NCBI GenBank assembly: GCA_002989075.1
Contig: PSQN01000016.1
Coordinates: 1,717,346-1,781,345, forward strand
Source: Arthonia radiata
Lineage: Eukaryota; Ascomycota; Arthoniomycetes; Arthoniales; Arthoniaceae
DNA length: 64,000 nucleotides
Reading direction: 5' to 3'
Below are positions 52,658-62,112 of this stretch, in pieces. The notes beneath the pieces are model-generated. The model made no database searches and was not told the DNA's origin. It saw nothing but the letters and a program-made list of their open reading frames with translations. Both the position numbers and the translations under genes were made by a program. Positions within the stretch are counted from its first letter, which is position 1, and every line of letters begins with the position of its first letter.

Positions 52658-53249
52658 CTAGCCTGTGACGGGCACCAGGAGCGTTGGCGTGGCCGCGAGC
52701 ACGTCGTCGTCGTCGTCGTCGTCAAGCGAGTCTTCGGAGCTTTCAGCACATTCTTTAGCATGACGATGCAGGAGCGCCTCCGCGTTGCTCGCAAGCTTTG
52801 TGAATTGTTCTTCCAACGCCCTGCCCTGACGCTTCAGCTCTTTGCGCTGTTTGCCTTTCTGGCCACGTGTCCCGGCGAGAGTTGCCTTCAGTTCCTCGTC
52901 GGCTTCAGCGGCCATTGAAGCCACGAGCTGGATACTGTTAGCTTGGGAACAGGCGTTCGAAGAAGGCATATATTACCTGACAGAGCTCAGTGTCTACCAC
53001 AGACTCCAGAAAGCGGCCGTAGAGGCCACAGAACATGTACTGATCGTCGACCCACTTCCAGACTTTGCCCGCCTCTTCTTCCTCTCCGTCTTCCTCGGCA
53101 AGTGAACGAGGGTAATAGCGGCGATGGCATTCTTGCTCCACATCAATGCGCTTTGGATCGATGTTTCGAAGACGTTGAAGGTAATCGAATATCTCTTCGT
53201 ACGTGCTGAGCTTGACTTTGATGGCGTCGATGCTTTTTGAGTCGGCCAT
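52658..53249 (-). CDS. Small helical protein C of the A-E family, 180 aa
   Basis: Unrecognised. Exons 53249-52977 and 52927-52658; 49-nt intron with donor GTAATA and the acceptor TATCCAG that keeps frame (a nearer AACAG does not). Sequence: VKLSTYEEIFDYLQRLRNID, DVEQECHRRYYPRSLAEEDG, a Glu-rich turn, VWKWVDDQYMFCGLYGRFLE, then exon 2 LVASMAAEADEELKATLAGT, KGKQRKELKRQGRALEEQFT, LLHRHAKE and an acidic SSEDSLDDDDDDD stretch encoded by a GTC/GAC trinucleotide run. The first helix (TYxEIxxYLxxL) and its central tryptophans and intron position after the W-region match A and E. Soluble, helical; function unknown. Confidence 0.65.
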
Positions 53250-53721
53250 GATGATCGTTTGGGGGAAGGCGTGTCAAATTTTCGAGTCTCTGTAGAAGAT
53301 GAAAAAGATGACAGAATGAAGGGAGCGGGATGGTTCGAAGAGTGAAGCGAATCCGAGTAGAAGGGGACCATGCCAAGACATGCACTTGATATCTTCACCT
53401 CACTTCAGCATTAAGCTTGACCTGATTAGGAATGCAGAGCAGTTCGCATCATGCCAAGCCATGAAGTGAGGACATCAATTAGCGCAAGGCATCTAGAGAT
53501 GCCACTACTAAACTCTGTTGTTGCCTTGGGCAACCTCTCTCGACGCCACCGATCATTCCTGCCAATCTGCTGTTCATGGAACAGGTCTATCGACCAGCCA
53601 TTTCCGCAACGTGAACCGGAGCATATAAGGAAGCACTCACGTCGTCAACAGTTGTGTTCATAATCTTGTAGACGGATGTAAGGTAGGTAATCATCTGCGT
53701 AGCGAAGCCGGCGAAGGCATT
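53250..53721. other. Spacer between C and the Kar5-like gene
   Basis: About 470 bases, promoter side of C and the 3' flank of the Kar5-like gene. After the Kar5-like stop a frame continues open for about 26 codons (FAGFATQMITYLTSVYKIMN) to a GTGAGT, which may be lost or alternative C-terminal coding sequence. Confidence 0.35.
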
Positions 53722-54553
53722 TTATGCCTGTGTATACGAAGCCTGAAGCTTCCCGCTGGGTCCGGGCTGTATTATCAACATCTCTGCGATAAAGACGCGA
53801 TGCTTAGTGATGTATTCCTCTGCCAGGCGGTATACCTCGTTGAGAGGTTGCTGAAGTCGTAGAGGATATTTGTTTATGATGTCAGTTTCATACTTGTTGG
53901 AAGAATGCACAGCGGTAGAGATCATAGCCTTTTTGGCCTACCGAAGACAGCCCACCCCACACGCCGAGAGTCATCCATGTCCATCTCCGACCTTGGTACT
54001 AACACATCGAGACGGCACTTTGGCGAGCGTTGCTGTAGCTAATCCACCATTGAGATCGCTGTTCCACAGCGGTGGTGAGGGGGCCCAATTCATCGGCATC
54101 AATATGTCGAAACTTGTTGATTGCGAGTATGTTGGCTCCTGGTGTAGTCGAGGGCTTCTTGAATGAGGAGTACCAGCTCGACGTAAGGCCCACGGAATCT
54201 TTGGGGTCGACGAAGATGACCGAGCACGTCAATGGGATGGAGACGCCAGGCCCAGAAATCTCGCAAAGAGCAATTCTGGCTGCAAAGGTGCGCTTCACCA
54301 AACCAGGCTCGTCGTAGGCGACATTATCGATTCGAGTAGCGCGACAAGACTTGACTAACATGGCCACTGCTAGACCGTTACAGGTCGATTGGCGCTTATA
54401 CTGCTGGAGCAGCTTACGGGCCTGATAAACGATCGGGTTGTTGCTGGTGACACTGATGAGAGACAGGAGTTCAGGAACAGCGACTGCAGATAATGCAGCA
54501 GCTGCTGCGGATGCCAGAGGGGCGAAGAGGAGGACAGATCGAGGAACGTCCAT
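53722..54553 (-). CDS. Short Kar5/Tht1-like nuclear fusion protein
   Basis: Kar5/Tht1/GEX1 proteins act in the nuclear envelope during nuclear fusion after mating. Exons 54553-54004, 53937-53894 and 53850-53722 (introns 66 and 43 nt) give 240 residues. A signal peptide (MDVPRSVLLFAPLASAAAAA) is followed by the cysteine-bearing Kar5 domain: CNGLAVAMLVKSCRATR, FAARIALCEISGPGVSIPLT, CSVIF, EQRSQWWISYSNARQSAVSM and C. The QWWxSYSN-x-RQ-x4-MC signature is the strongest link. Oddities: it is about half the usual family length, ends soon after the domain and lacks the coiled-coil and membrane segments expected; one usual Cys before QWW is GPL here. Probably a truncated or specialised paralogue. Lies head-to-tail between family members E and C. 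Confidence 0.65.
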
Positions 54554-54785
54554 AATGAGTAGAAGTTGCTCTTTGTGTTCTGATTCTGTCGATGTGATGG
54601 ATTGATGATGGGTAGATGCAGTAAAGGGACGACCTGGTCGGGAGATGCGAAGCGCATCGTATTGGTCCGTCGGAACATGAGGGTCGCCTTGTTGACAGTC
54701 TTGTTTGAATCCTTCCGTACGTCAGCTATCATTGCTATCGGCCACCGCCACGGTGACAACTGCGATCTTTTCAACTCCGACAACG

Positions 54786-55190
54786 CTATGCCGACCACTC
54801 CATCAACACCAACTCAATCTCCTCCAACCAGTCCAAGCCTTCCGCCGCTTCCTCCTTGAACTCCTCCATCATCTCATCGAGCTCCTCCAACGCAACCTTG
54901 GCGACTTCCTTCATCCACTACGGTCGTGGCAAACTATACTACGATGCCTGTGACAAGTGCTTTGCGTGTCTGCTACAGGCCCTCTTGCTCTTGCGAAGCC
55001 ATTTGCGCTCGCGATGAGGGGTACTTGGTTCCGAGTGCCTTCGCTTGCACTTGCTGTTGTGCTTTTTGATGAGGTCGTGCTCGAGCTGGATGGATCGGGG
55101 GACTTCCTCTTCTCCGAGGAGGGCACTGAACCAGTTTAGGATTTCGTGCCAGAGGTGGACCTTGTCTGCCACAATTTGGAGGCTCGACAT
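54786..55190 (-). CDS. Small helical protein E of the A-E family, about 110 aa
   Basis: Unrecognised. ATG 55190. Exon 1 to 54977 and exon 2 54904-54786 joined across a 72-nt intron (donor GTAGCA, acceptor GGAAG) is the only join found that keeps frame; the donor is not strong, so the model is tentative. Sequence: MSSLQIVADKVHLWHEILNW, FSALLGEEEVPRSIQLEHDL, a basic KKHNSKCKRRH, ERKWLRKSKRA, then FAKVALEELDEMMEEFKEEA and LDWLEEIELVLMEWSA. The LWHEILNWFSALL helix corresponds to TYEEIFDYLQRL in C; KWLRKSKRA-FAKVALEELDE corresponds to EHWACLQP...CEMAKLALEEFN in D. The shortest member. It may be degenerate. Confidence 0.45.
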
Positions 55191-55512
55191 GGTTGGTGTT
55201 GTTGTTCCTGTTTGAATGTGATTGTCAATTGGCAAAGCAATTTCAATGTGTAATTTGCACAGCGTGTTGGAAACGTTCGGGTAAAGGGAGAAGACAGTGA
55301 GTAAAATGGAGGTAGAAGCTTCCGTTACACGCTACCTTAATATCACCTGAAGCTTCACCTCATAGTGCAGCCTCACCCTGGGTCTTCACTCTTTACCATA
55401 CGCTACTTGAAGCCCTCAAAGAAGGTCTTCCTGAGGTGGAACTATACATGATCGCAGCTTCCAACGCACCCTCGTCGCAAAAGGCGAGACGTCTCTGCCC
55501 TCGAAATTGCGG

Positions 55513-55962
55513 TCAAAGGATGATCAAGTATGCCAGATCTGCTTTCGCCTCCATGATAGCGCTGTCAAGCTCGCGGCGTTCGTCCAGCTGAAGTTCCGCA
55601 GTAACACCGTTGAACTCTTCAAGTGCTAATTTCGCCATCTCACAAAATACCTCACCGATCTTCTGTTTCTCACTAGCTGCCTTGTCGCGATATTCCTTAG
55701 GTTGGAGGCATGCCCAGTGTTCGTTGTTGCCGTTGAAGAGCATTTCTTCCGTCGGTGCTCCATTGTTCATGTTGTTATTGACGGTTGTACAGTAGTCAGT
55801 GAGGTACTCCGCCCAACTCTTCGATCGGAATGCCTTCGCGTGTCGTACCTCGCCCCGAGATGGTTGTCCGACAACCTCCTTGACGGCAAGGAGATACTTA
55901 GCTATCTCTCCATATGTAGCGATCTTGGTTGCTGCTGTCGTCTTTGCTGGTACGGCAGACAT
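55513..55962 (-). CDS. Small helical protein D of the A-E family, 149 aa
   Basis: Unrecognised. A single exon of 150 codons from ATG 55962. Sequence: a short Ala/Thr-rich start, KIATYGEIAKYLLAVKEVVG (family first helix), GEVRHAKAFRSKSWAEYLTD, an Asn-rich loop (TTVNNNMNNGAPT), FNGNNEHWACLQPKEYRDKA, SEKQKIGEVFCEMAKLALEE and FNGVTAELQLDERRELDSAI ending in ADLAYLIIL. Unlike A, B, C and E it has no intron, which could mean intron loss or an intron I cannot see. Followed by E on the same strand after about 320 bases. No membrane segment, no signal peptide. Function unknown. Confidence 0.6.
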   Translation of the reverse strand: MSAVPAKTTAATKIATYGEIAKYLLAVKEVVGQPSRGEVRHAKAFRSKSWAEYLTDYCTTVNNNMNNGAPTEEMLFNGNNEHWACLQPKEYRDKAASEKQKIGEVFCEMAKLALEEFNGVTAELQLDERRELDSAIMEAKADLAYLIIL

Positions 55963-56470
55963 TGTTGCGGTGATGACTTATCGATGGGAGGTTGTCTGAA
56001 TGTACCTATTTGCGATTCGATAGGCGTAATTGATGTGTTGACAGAAGAGCGACTAAGAACCAGCAAGTCCAGATCTCATGTGCTGTTAGGCAACAACTCC
56101 GGGATTTGACAAAATGGGGGAACAGGAGCGCTCTTCCAAGGTCAGAAAAGTGAAGGTTGTGTGAGTAGAATGTCACGGTTTGGTTCCAAACGATGCTGAA
56201 CATCTTGCCACCTGAAGGTGAATCGTAAGCCTCAGCCGTGCAGCGCCTAGCACCTTCACCTCCACGATCAGTCACGTGGCCCAAGAACACTAGGCTCTCT
56301 TACGGCGTCTTCTCTGGCCACCCCGCGTTCTTCCGACAGACTGAGATCTCCTCTTTCACATCTATCTCTTTCTGACTGACTCGCTCATATTTCTGACGTT
56401 AACATCATCAGGTATGCATACCATAGTCTGTTACAAATGCTGAGCGCGGCCACCACCACTTTCATGTCTT
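55963..56470. promoter_or_regulatory. Spacer with promoter of D and the 3' end of the Acinus-like gene
   Basis: About 510 bases. No gene seen. It forms the boundary between the accessory cluster and conserved genes. Confidence 0.35.
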
Positions 56471-58318
56471 TCACCTTCCTCGACCGCGGCCACCTCTAAA
56501 GCCACCGCCTCTGCGGCGCAAGTCAAGTGGCACCTTCAGTCCAAACTCCGGCCCATTGTCGCATAGCCGGGCACTACCCATATACGCATTATAGCCCCTG
56601 CCGTCTTCAGTGATGTGTCTGCCCTCCATCGACCCCTTCTCTTCAAACGTGTATCTTCGTGAGTCCGGCAGACCGCTCCCACCGCCGACCTCGCCACTCA
56701 ACAAACGTCTACTGCTCTGGCGCTTCAACTCGTCAAGCCGTTCATCGACCAGCTTCGTGGGCACAGGCTGAAAGTAAAGCTTTGGCTTCGCCTCAGTTGA
56801 CTTGAACATCTTGCCGAGCGCGCCAAAGCTTGGTGTGTCATCCGGGAGGTCAGGCGCCTTGCGTTTGCGACTGCTCGGAGGCTCAACGTTTGCTACGCTT
56901 GGTCTTCGTGGACCAGTGGGAGCACCGGGCATGCCCACTCCAGCACCCTGCTGGCGAAGCTCAGCTTTCGTTTCGCCTTCGCCGTCTGTGACGTACGCAA
57001 CTTCGAAGCGCTTCATCGTGCTTGGTCGAGCGCCACCGGCGTTGACGGCTGCCTCTTCTTCTCGTGCGAAGTCGTCATATTGATCCTCGCGGATAAAGTC
57101 AACGAGCAAGGGTTCACGTTCGCGCTCTTTCGGCCAGATGACGTTGTGTAGCTTCGTGCGGACACGTGTGGCATGTGATATTGAAGGCAATAGAGCGAAG
57201 GCATGTGTGCGCATGGAGTCCAGATAGATCTGCACATCAATTTCTTCAACATCAGGCGCAGGTGCTGCCGGAGGTGCGGCTAATTGCTTGAGGTGGTCGC
57301 GCAGCTGTCCCTCTCTGATAGGTCGCTTGAGATTGCGAATGTATAGTGCCGCTGTTGCCGCATGTCGTGAAGGCTCCACGTCGCGCTCCTCATCGTCTAA
57401 GTCCATGGCATCTGGCGATAAAGCTTTGTCTTTGTCAAACGTGGCTGATAAATTGCGAAAGCGGGCGTCTCGCCGTGCGTCACCATTGGCCTGCTTCTGA
57501 TCTGGTGGGAGAGCCTGCTCTGCTGACTCCTCGGCTGCCACTGCAGCTTCAGCAGCTTTCTCTTGCTGCTCGGGAAGTGATTCTTTAGCTTCGACCGCAG
57601 CTTCTGTCTTCGTTGCCGGCGCGTCTTCCATGTGTGTATCTGCCTCCGGCTGCACGACGTCTTCAGCAACGACGTCACCTCCTGTAGGTGGATCTGGGAA
57701 TGCATCCTCCATCTTTTCATCAGTCACGGCTGGCGCTGCTGCTGGCGCGGTTGCGTCCGCCTCTCGCTCCTGTTTAAGCCTCTTCTGCACGGCTTCCTCA
57801 TCCACAGGCGGTGTGGGACTTCGGCGCTTCCGCTTGCGGCTGTCTTCTTCCGCAGCCTTCGGCGAAGGCGACTTCGTGTCCGATTGATCCAGTGTAGGTT
57901 GCGGCTCTGGAATGGCTGGCGCTGGATCTTGCGGCTCTGACGTGGCTTGCACAATGGGTGACACTTCTGCAGGCGGCGCGCTCTCTGCTTCTTCACGGTG
58001 AACTACTGCCTCCTCGGCCGACGCATCTTTACTCTCGTCCGCAGCCGGCTCTACCCTCGCTTCCCCAGGCTGCTCTCCTGCCGCTTCAGGCTCGGCCAGT
58101 GATTGTTGCGCAGCCTCACGATCTTCTGTGACCTCCGTCGCTGGCTCAGCCACCTTCTCAGCAGTGTGTTCGCCGGCTGTCTGGCTTTCAGCGTCGACCT
58201 CATGGAGCCTATCGATGAGTTGCTGCTTTTTCGTGAGGCCCGTCGCAGGAATGCCGCGCTCCTTGAAGGTTTCGCGCAGTTTCGCGACCGTGAGTTTCTC
58301 GTACTGTTGATCTGCCAT
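56471..58318 (-). CDS. Acinus-like SAP-domain protein (ASAP/PSAP-type RNA-processing factor)
   Basis: One exon, 615 residues. Acinus scaffolds the ASAP complex with RNPS1 and SAP18 near the exon junction. An N-terminal SAP motif (residues 6-42: YEKLTVAKLRETFKERGIPA, LTKKQQLIDRLHE) is followed by a long Glu/Ala/Pro-rich region, then an RRM-like segment (about 315-405: AALYIRNLKRPIREGQLRDH, EEIDVQIYLDSMRTHAFALL, ATRVRTKLHNVIWP). Near the C-terminus is a motif resembling the RNPS1-SAP18-binding (RSB) peptide: LGKMFKSTEAKPKLYFQPVP. It ends in RGG-like repeats (RRRGGGFRGGRGRGR). The order SAP, RRM, RSB matches Acinus. Divergent from CWC15, another splicing gene. Frame and start are clean. Confidence 0.85.
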   Translation of the reverse strand: MADQQYEKLTVAKLRETFKERGIPATGLTKKQQLIDRLHEVDAESQTAGEHTAEKVAEPATEVTEDREAAQQSLAEPEAAGEQPGEARVEPAADESKDASAEEAVVHREEAESAPPAEVSPIVQATSEPQDPAPAIPEPQPTLDQSDTKSPSPKAAEEDSRKRKRRSPTPPVDEEAVQKRLKQEREADATAPAAAPAVTDEKMEDAFPDPPTGGDVVAEDVVQPEADTHMEDAPATKTEAAVEAKESLPEQQEKAAEAAVAAEESAEQALPPDQKQANGDARRDARFRNLSATFDKDKALSPDAMDLDDEERDVEPSRHAATAALYIRNLKRPIREGQLRDHLKQLAAPPAAPAPDVEEIDVQIYLDSMRTHAFALLPSISHATRVRTKLHNVIWPKEREREPLLVDFIREDQYDDFAREEEAAVNAGGARPSTMKRFEVAYVTDGEGETKAELRQQGAGVGMPGAPTGPRRPSVANVEPPSSRKRKAPDLPDDTPSFGALGKMFKSTEAKPKLYFQPVPTKLVDERLDELKRQSSRRLLSGEVGGGSGLPDSRRYTFEEKGSMEGRHITEDGRGYNAYMGSARLCDNGPEFGLKVPLDLRRRGGGFRGGRGRGR

Positions 58319-58777
58319 CTTGATTCTTGACTGCTCGCGACTAAACCGGAGGAGAGGTGCTCAGGACACAAGGGCGACGTCAGAAAGTGATGCAAGAGGA
58401 TTCACGGTCCATGCGAGTAGAGACGTTTGCCGGTAGAAAGCTCGCTTAGTTTGAGTCGAGGTAGGGCGCAAAGTTGAAGTGGAAGCGTAGTCGGTTACTA
58501 TGTTGCGAACAGTTGCGACAATCGAGAAGGCGCCACGGAATGGTATGAGACGACCTGCTTAAAGCAAGTCCACTCTTTCACGCGACGAAAGCAATTACCT
58601 CTGCCAAGCCTCGCTTGCACTAACCCCAATCCAGCGCACCACTTCAACTCCGCGGAACGCCTCCGCCTTGCAGCTTCACCTGAGCACTGATTTGTCCAGC
58701 AGGGGTCTCCTCCACAACGTACAATCACCGCGCCCGAATAACATCACTAGGTACTCAAGCACGCCGAGTTCGGAAAA
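58319..58777. promoter_or_regulatory. Shared divergent promoter of the Acinus-like gene and CWC15
   Basis: 459 bases between two starts facing outward. Two RNA-processing genes share it, which permits joint regulation (inference). No factor site named. Confidence 0.4.
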
Positions 58778-59527
58778 ATGACAACAGCCCACCGACCCAC
58801 CTTCGACCCAGCCGTCGGCAAAGAAGCCCAACGAGGCCCCGCATACCACCAGCGTCTCCTCCCCGCACACACGCACCTGAAGCTACGTCAGCGCGGCCAA
58901 GGCGGCGCCGCTGGCCTCTCCACCGATTCAAACACAGAAAGCCTATCAAGTCGAGACCTCCGCACCGAGCTTCTTGAAGCGGAAGCCTCACGGAAGCGCA
59001 AGAACAGCGGCGACGAGGAGACAGGCGCAGGGGATAAGCGAAAAGCGATAGCCGACGGCGACACAGACGTCGATGCAGCGGACGTGGACGAGGACCCAGA
59101 AACCAAACGGCGCCGCCTGATCCTCGAAGCCGCACACGACGAAGACGCCTCATCCTCCGACTCCGCCGCCTCAGCCTCCAGCTCCTCAGAATCCGAAGAC
59201 GAAGACGACGAAGCGGCGTTACGGCGCGAGCTGGAGAAGATAAAAGCGGAGCGCGCCGCCCAGCGGCAGAAGGAAGAGGCTGCGAGAGCCGCGAAAGAGC
59301 AGGAGGAGCGGGAGTTTGATATCGCACTGGGGAATCCGCTTTTGAATGGAGATGCGGGCGGCGGGAGTCGGGATTTCGGGGTGAAGAGGCGGTGGGACGA
59401 CGATGTGGTGTTTAAGAATCAGGCCAGGGGGACGGAGGAGCGGAGTAAGGCAAGGGGGCGCGAGTTTGTGAATGATGCGTTGAGGAGTGATTTTCACCGG
59501 CGGTTTATGGGGAAGTATGTGCGGTGA
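58778..59527 (+). CDS. CWC15: Pre-mRNA-splicing factor Cwc15/Cwf15
   Basis: Core NineTeen/Prp19-related protein of the active spliceosome. One exon, 249 residues. The conserved N-terminus MTTAHRPTFDPAVGKEAQRG is followed by a region with SSRDLRTELLEAEASRKRK, an acidic Asp/Glu/Ser stretch (SESEDEDDEAALRRELEKIK), a coiled coil (ERAAQRQKEEAARAAKEQEE), NPLLN, and the hallmark C-terminus RRWDDDVVFKNQARG, FVNDALRSDFHRRFMGKYVR. The N-terminal and C-terminal blocks are diagnostic, and length matches the family. Convergent with the Psr1-like gene. Confidence 0.96.
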   Translation: MTTAHRPTFDPAVGKEAQRGPAYHQRLLPAHTHLKLRQRGQGGAAGLSTDSNTESLSSRDLRTELLEAEASRKRKNSGDEETGAGDKRKAIADGDTDVDAADVDEDPETKRRRLILEAAHDEDASSSDSAASASSSSESEDEDDEAALRRELEKIKAERAAQRQKEEAARAAKEQEEREFDIALGNPLLNGDAGGGSRDFGVKRRWDDDVVFKNQARGTEERSKARGREFVNDALRSDFHRRFMGKYVR

Positions 59528-60124
59528 GGTCGCTTATATTCTATCGCTAGTGCGGTTATTGGCGATAGCTTGGTCGGACTTGGAGGGGGAGCGGAGACGT
59601 GGGATAGCAAGAGAAAGGTAAAGGGTTGCAGCCGCGCGTGTCAATAAGACATCAATTACTACTGCTATGCATTTGCTCCCGCTCGCGCCGGCGCCACTCG
59701 CCGCGCATGTTCAAGTACAAGCCCGCTCCATCTAGCCCAGCCGGCAATGATCAGAAGCGAATGTATCAAGGAAACTTTTGAGTGTGTGTGTATTGTGAAT
59801 GTGATGGCCGCCGTATGCGCGCTGCCGCTCGAGATCGCTCAGCAATAAGCCTGACTACCAATAGCGTCTGGTTGATGATATCGAGCAGAAACCCACGGCG
59901 CCGAAGATGCATACCAGTGCAAATGCTCAAACAATCCCATCAAGACACCATGAGTGATGCAAAGTAAAACGTTTAACGAGAAATGCCGTGGGCTGTGTCC
60001 TCCCCTGCTGTCGTCGGACTGTACGCTGCTGCTTGCGAGACTTGCTTCCTGTACAAAGTGGAGGAGTAGGCGTGTATATAAAACGAGGTTGGGATGGTGA
60101 CAAAGGACGTGCCAAAAGTGGGTA
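59528..60124. other. Convergent spacer between CWC15 and the Psr1-like gene
   Basis: About 600 bases holding both 3' ends; no gene or repeat seen. Short frames at 59782-59967 are unconvincing. Confidence 0.4.
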
Positions 60125-62112
60125 TCATGATAAGCCAACGTCGAGGACAAGACTGACGTCTTGAACTTGGTCGCCAGCCAGGTCTTCGAGGACGGGTATC
60201 AGGTCGAGAAGCTCGTTGTCGTGCGCGTCGCTGAACCAGCTGCTAATCGGGACCGCATGTTGTGGATGGAAGATGTAGGACGTGGGACTGTTGTCGATTA
60301 TGATGGTGTCGCGGAGATCGCGGCCAATCTGGGAGAGATCTTTCACGTAGTTGCCCTGGTGGTTGTAACAGCTTTCTCGGAAGAGACGGTGATGGACGGT
60401 GTGGTGGATGTCGAGTTGGTCAAGGAGTGGATCTCCGTACTGTCGATGGACGTCAGCGACAAGGGTTTGGAACGAAATTTGATCGCATGGCTTACCTTAG
60501 AGACAGATGCAGTGAATACGACAACCTCATAAAGCTCGCCGACGCGCTTCATGAATTGGTCTACGCCAGGTCGCTTAATGACATAAACGTTGTGATACTG
60601 CCCCTCGATCTCGACCGGTATCGTGAAGTCTGCTTGATGTAGAATCTACCATGGAGTCAGCCTGCAATAACACGTAATGCGCGCAGCACGCGACAAACCT
60701 TAAAGCTGCTGTGCACCAGCGTCTCGTCCAGATCAAGCACGAGACATTTCTTTCCCTTGAACTCCGACCGTAACGGTGGCAACAGTGCTGGCCGACCGTC
60801 TTGCGGTTGTTCAGCAGCGATTTGCGTTGCTGTCGATCTTGATTGCGCGCTCTGAGATTGTCCGTCGGTAGGGGGCATTGGCACCGGAGGCGGTCCTGGG
60901 AGATTAGATTGAGTTGTCTCATTTTGAGATGTCGTGGGTGGTGCTGAGGTGTCCTTCTTCACGTCGACTTCGTTTGGTGCAAGCGGTACAGAGGGTGGCA
61001 CATCTTTCATCTCAATGTCTTCATCTGTTTGAGCTTGTTGTGGAGTTCGGTCAGAGATGACCTGCTCAGCTCCTTCCGTAGGCGGCTTGTCAGATCTGGA
61101 GGGGTCGCTAGATTCCGCGGCTGCTATTCCCGCGCCCGTGGCACCTGCAACTCCTGCGACGCCTGCAGCAGCAACAAGCGCCGGAACTTTCGACGTTTTT
61201 TCACCTTTTGGGGAGGCCGGCAATGGCTTGTCCATGTTGCTTTTTTCTGTTGGCGGTGCGAGCACGTCCGCGGGCACGTTTGACGTGCCGGCACTGTCAG
61301 ACGTCACATCCGCACGTCCTCCCGCAGGTAATTTCTTGTCAGCGGTCGTCACCGGGCTCTTTGGAAACGTCGAAGTCGCCGTGGCTCTGTCTGCTAGTTG
61401 CTGCTTCTTCTCGTCCGGCGATTCCTTCTCTTTCAGACCTGGTTCTGATTTCTGAGGTGGGGTGCTCTGTGTGCTTTGACTTGGGCGCTCCACTTTGCGC
61501 GCTGCCTCGGACTCATCCAGATTCTGTGCGCTATCGTCTGACGGTGCACTACAGCATAGTATACCCATGATTCTCTTGGGTATGCTGGGCTTCTTTGGTT
61601 TCGCTTGCGGAGATGGCCCGTTTCCTGTCTGAGTGGAAGCACTCCCTTGTGCGGACGTCTGCGCGCGTTTCGACCCTAAGCTGGTCTGACTGCCCTTTCC
61701 TCTTCTCCGTGACAATGTCGCGTTTGGCGATTTCCTTTGCTGTGATTCCATAGCAGCGTCATTCTTAGGTTGAGGGCTCGCCTTTCCAACATCTGTCATC
61801 GACCGCTTCCTGGCCGGCCGCCCTTGTGAGTCTAATGTGGAGTTAACTGCGGCCGGAGTATCAGATGTCGTATTCGCAGCAGCAGATGCTGAGGTTGTGC
61901 TAGGGCCAGGAAGGGGCGTCGCGGATTCTGATGAGACAGTTCCAGGTTCTGTAGATGATGATTAGTCTCAGCTGCATCATTGCGCGTCATGCGCAAACGA
62001 TTTCCCAGTGAACAATGAACAGATACTCACGCGATGAGGCTTGAGATGCGGTAACGGCGGTATCATTGGATACGGTGGCTTGCGTGTTCGAGGCTGTAGG
62101 GTTGCTGCTCAT
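60125..62112 (-). CDS. PSR1: Psr1/Psr2-type FCP/SCP (NIF) phosphatase
   Basis: Plasma-membrane-associated phosphatase with roles in salt and stress response in yeast. Exons 62112-62031, 61948-60699, 60645-60496 and 60439-60125 (introns 82, 53 and 56 nt), 598 residues. The N-terminal 380 residues are Ser/Pro/Thr-rich with [20 protein letters not shown], whose ILCCS motif matches the palmitoylated N-terminus of Psr1, though here it is internal (about residue 125). The catalytic domain begins [20 protein letters not shown] (DxDxT), then [97 protein letters not shown] and [20 protein letters not shown]. All catalytic and order-defining motifs are present. Identified by splice phase and family order. 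Confidence 0.93.
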
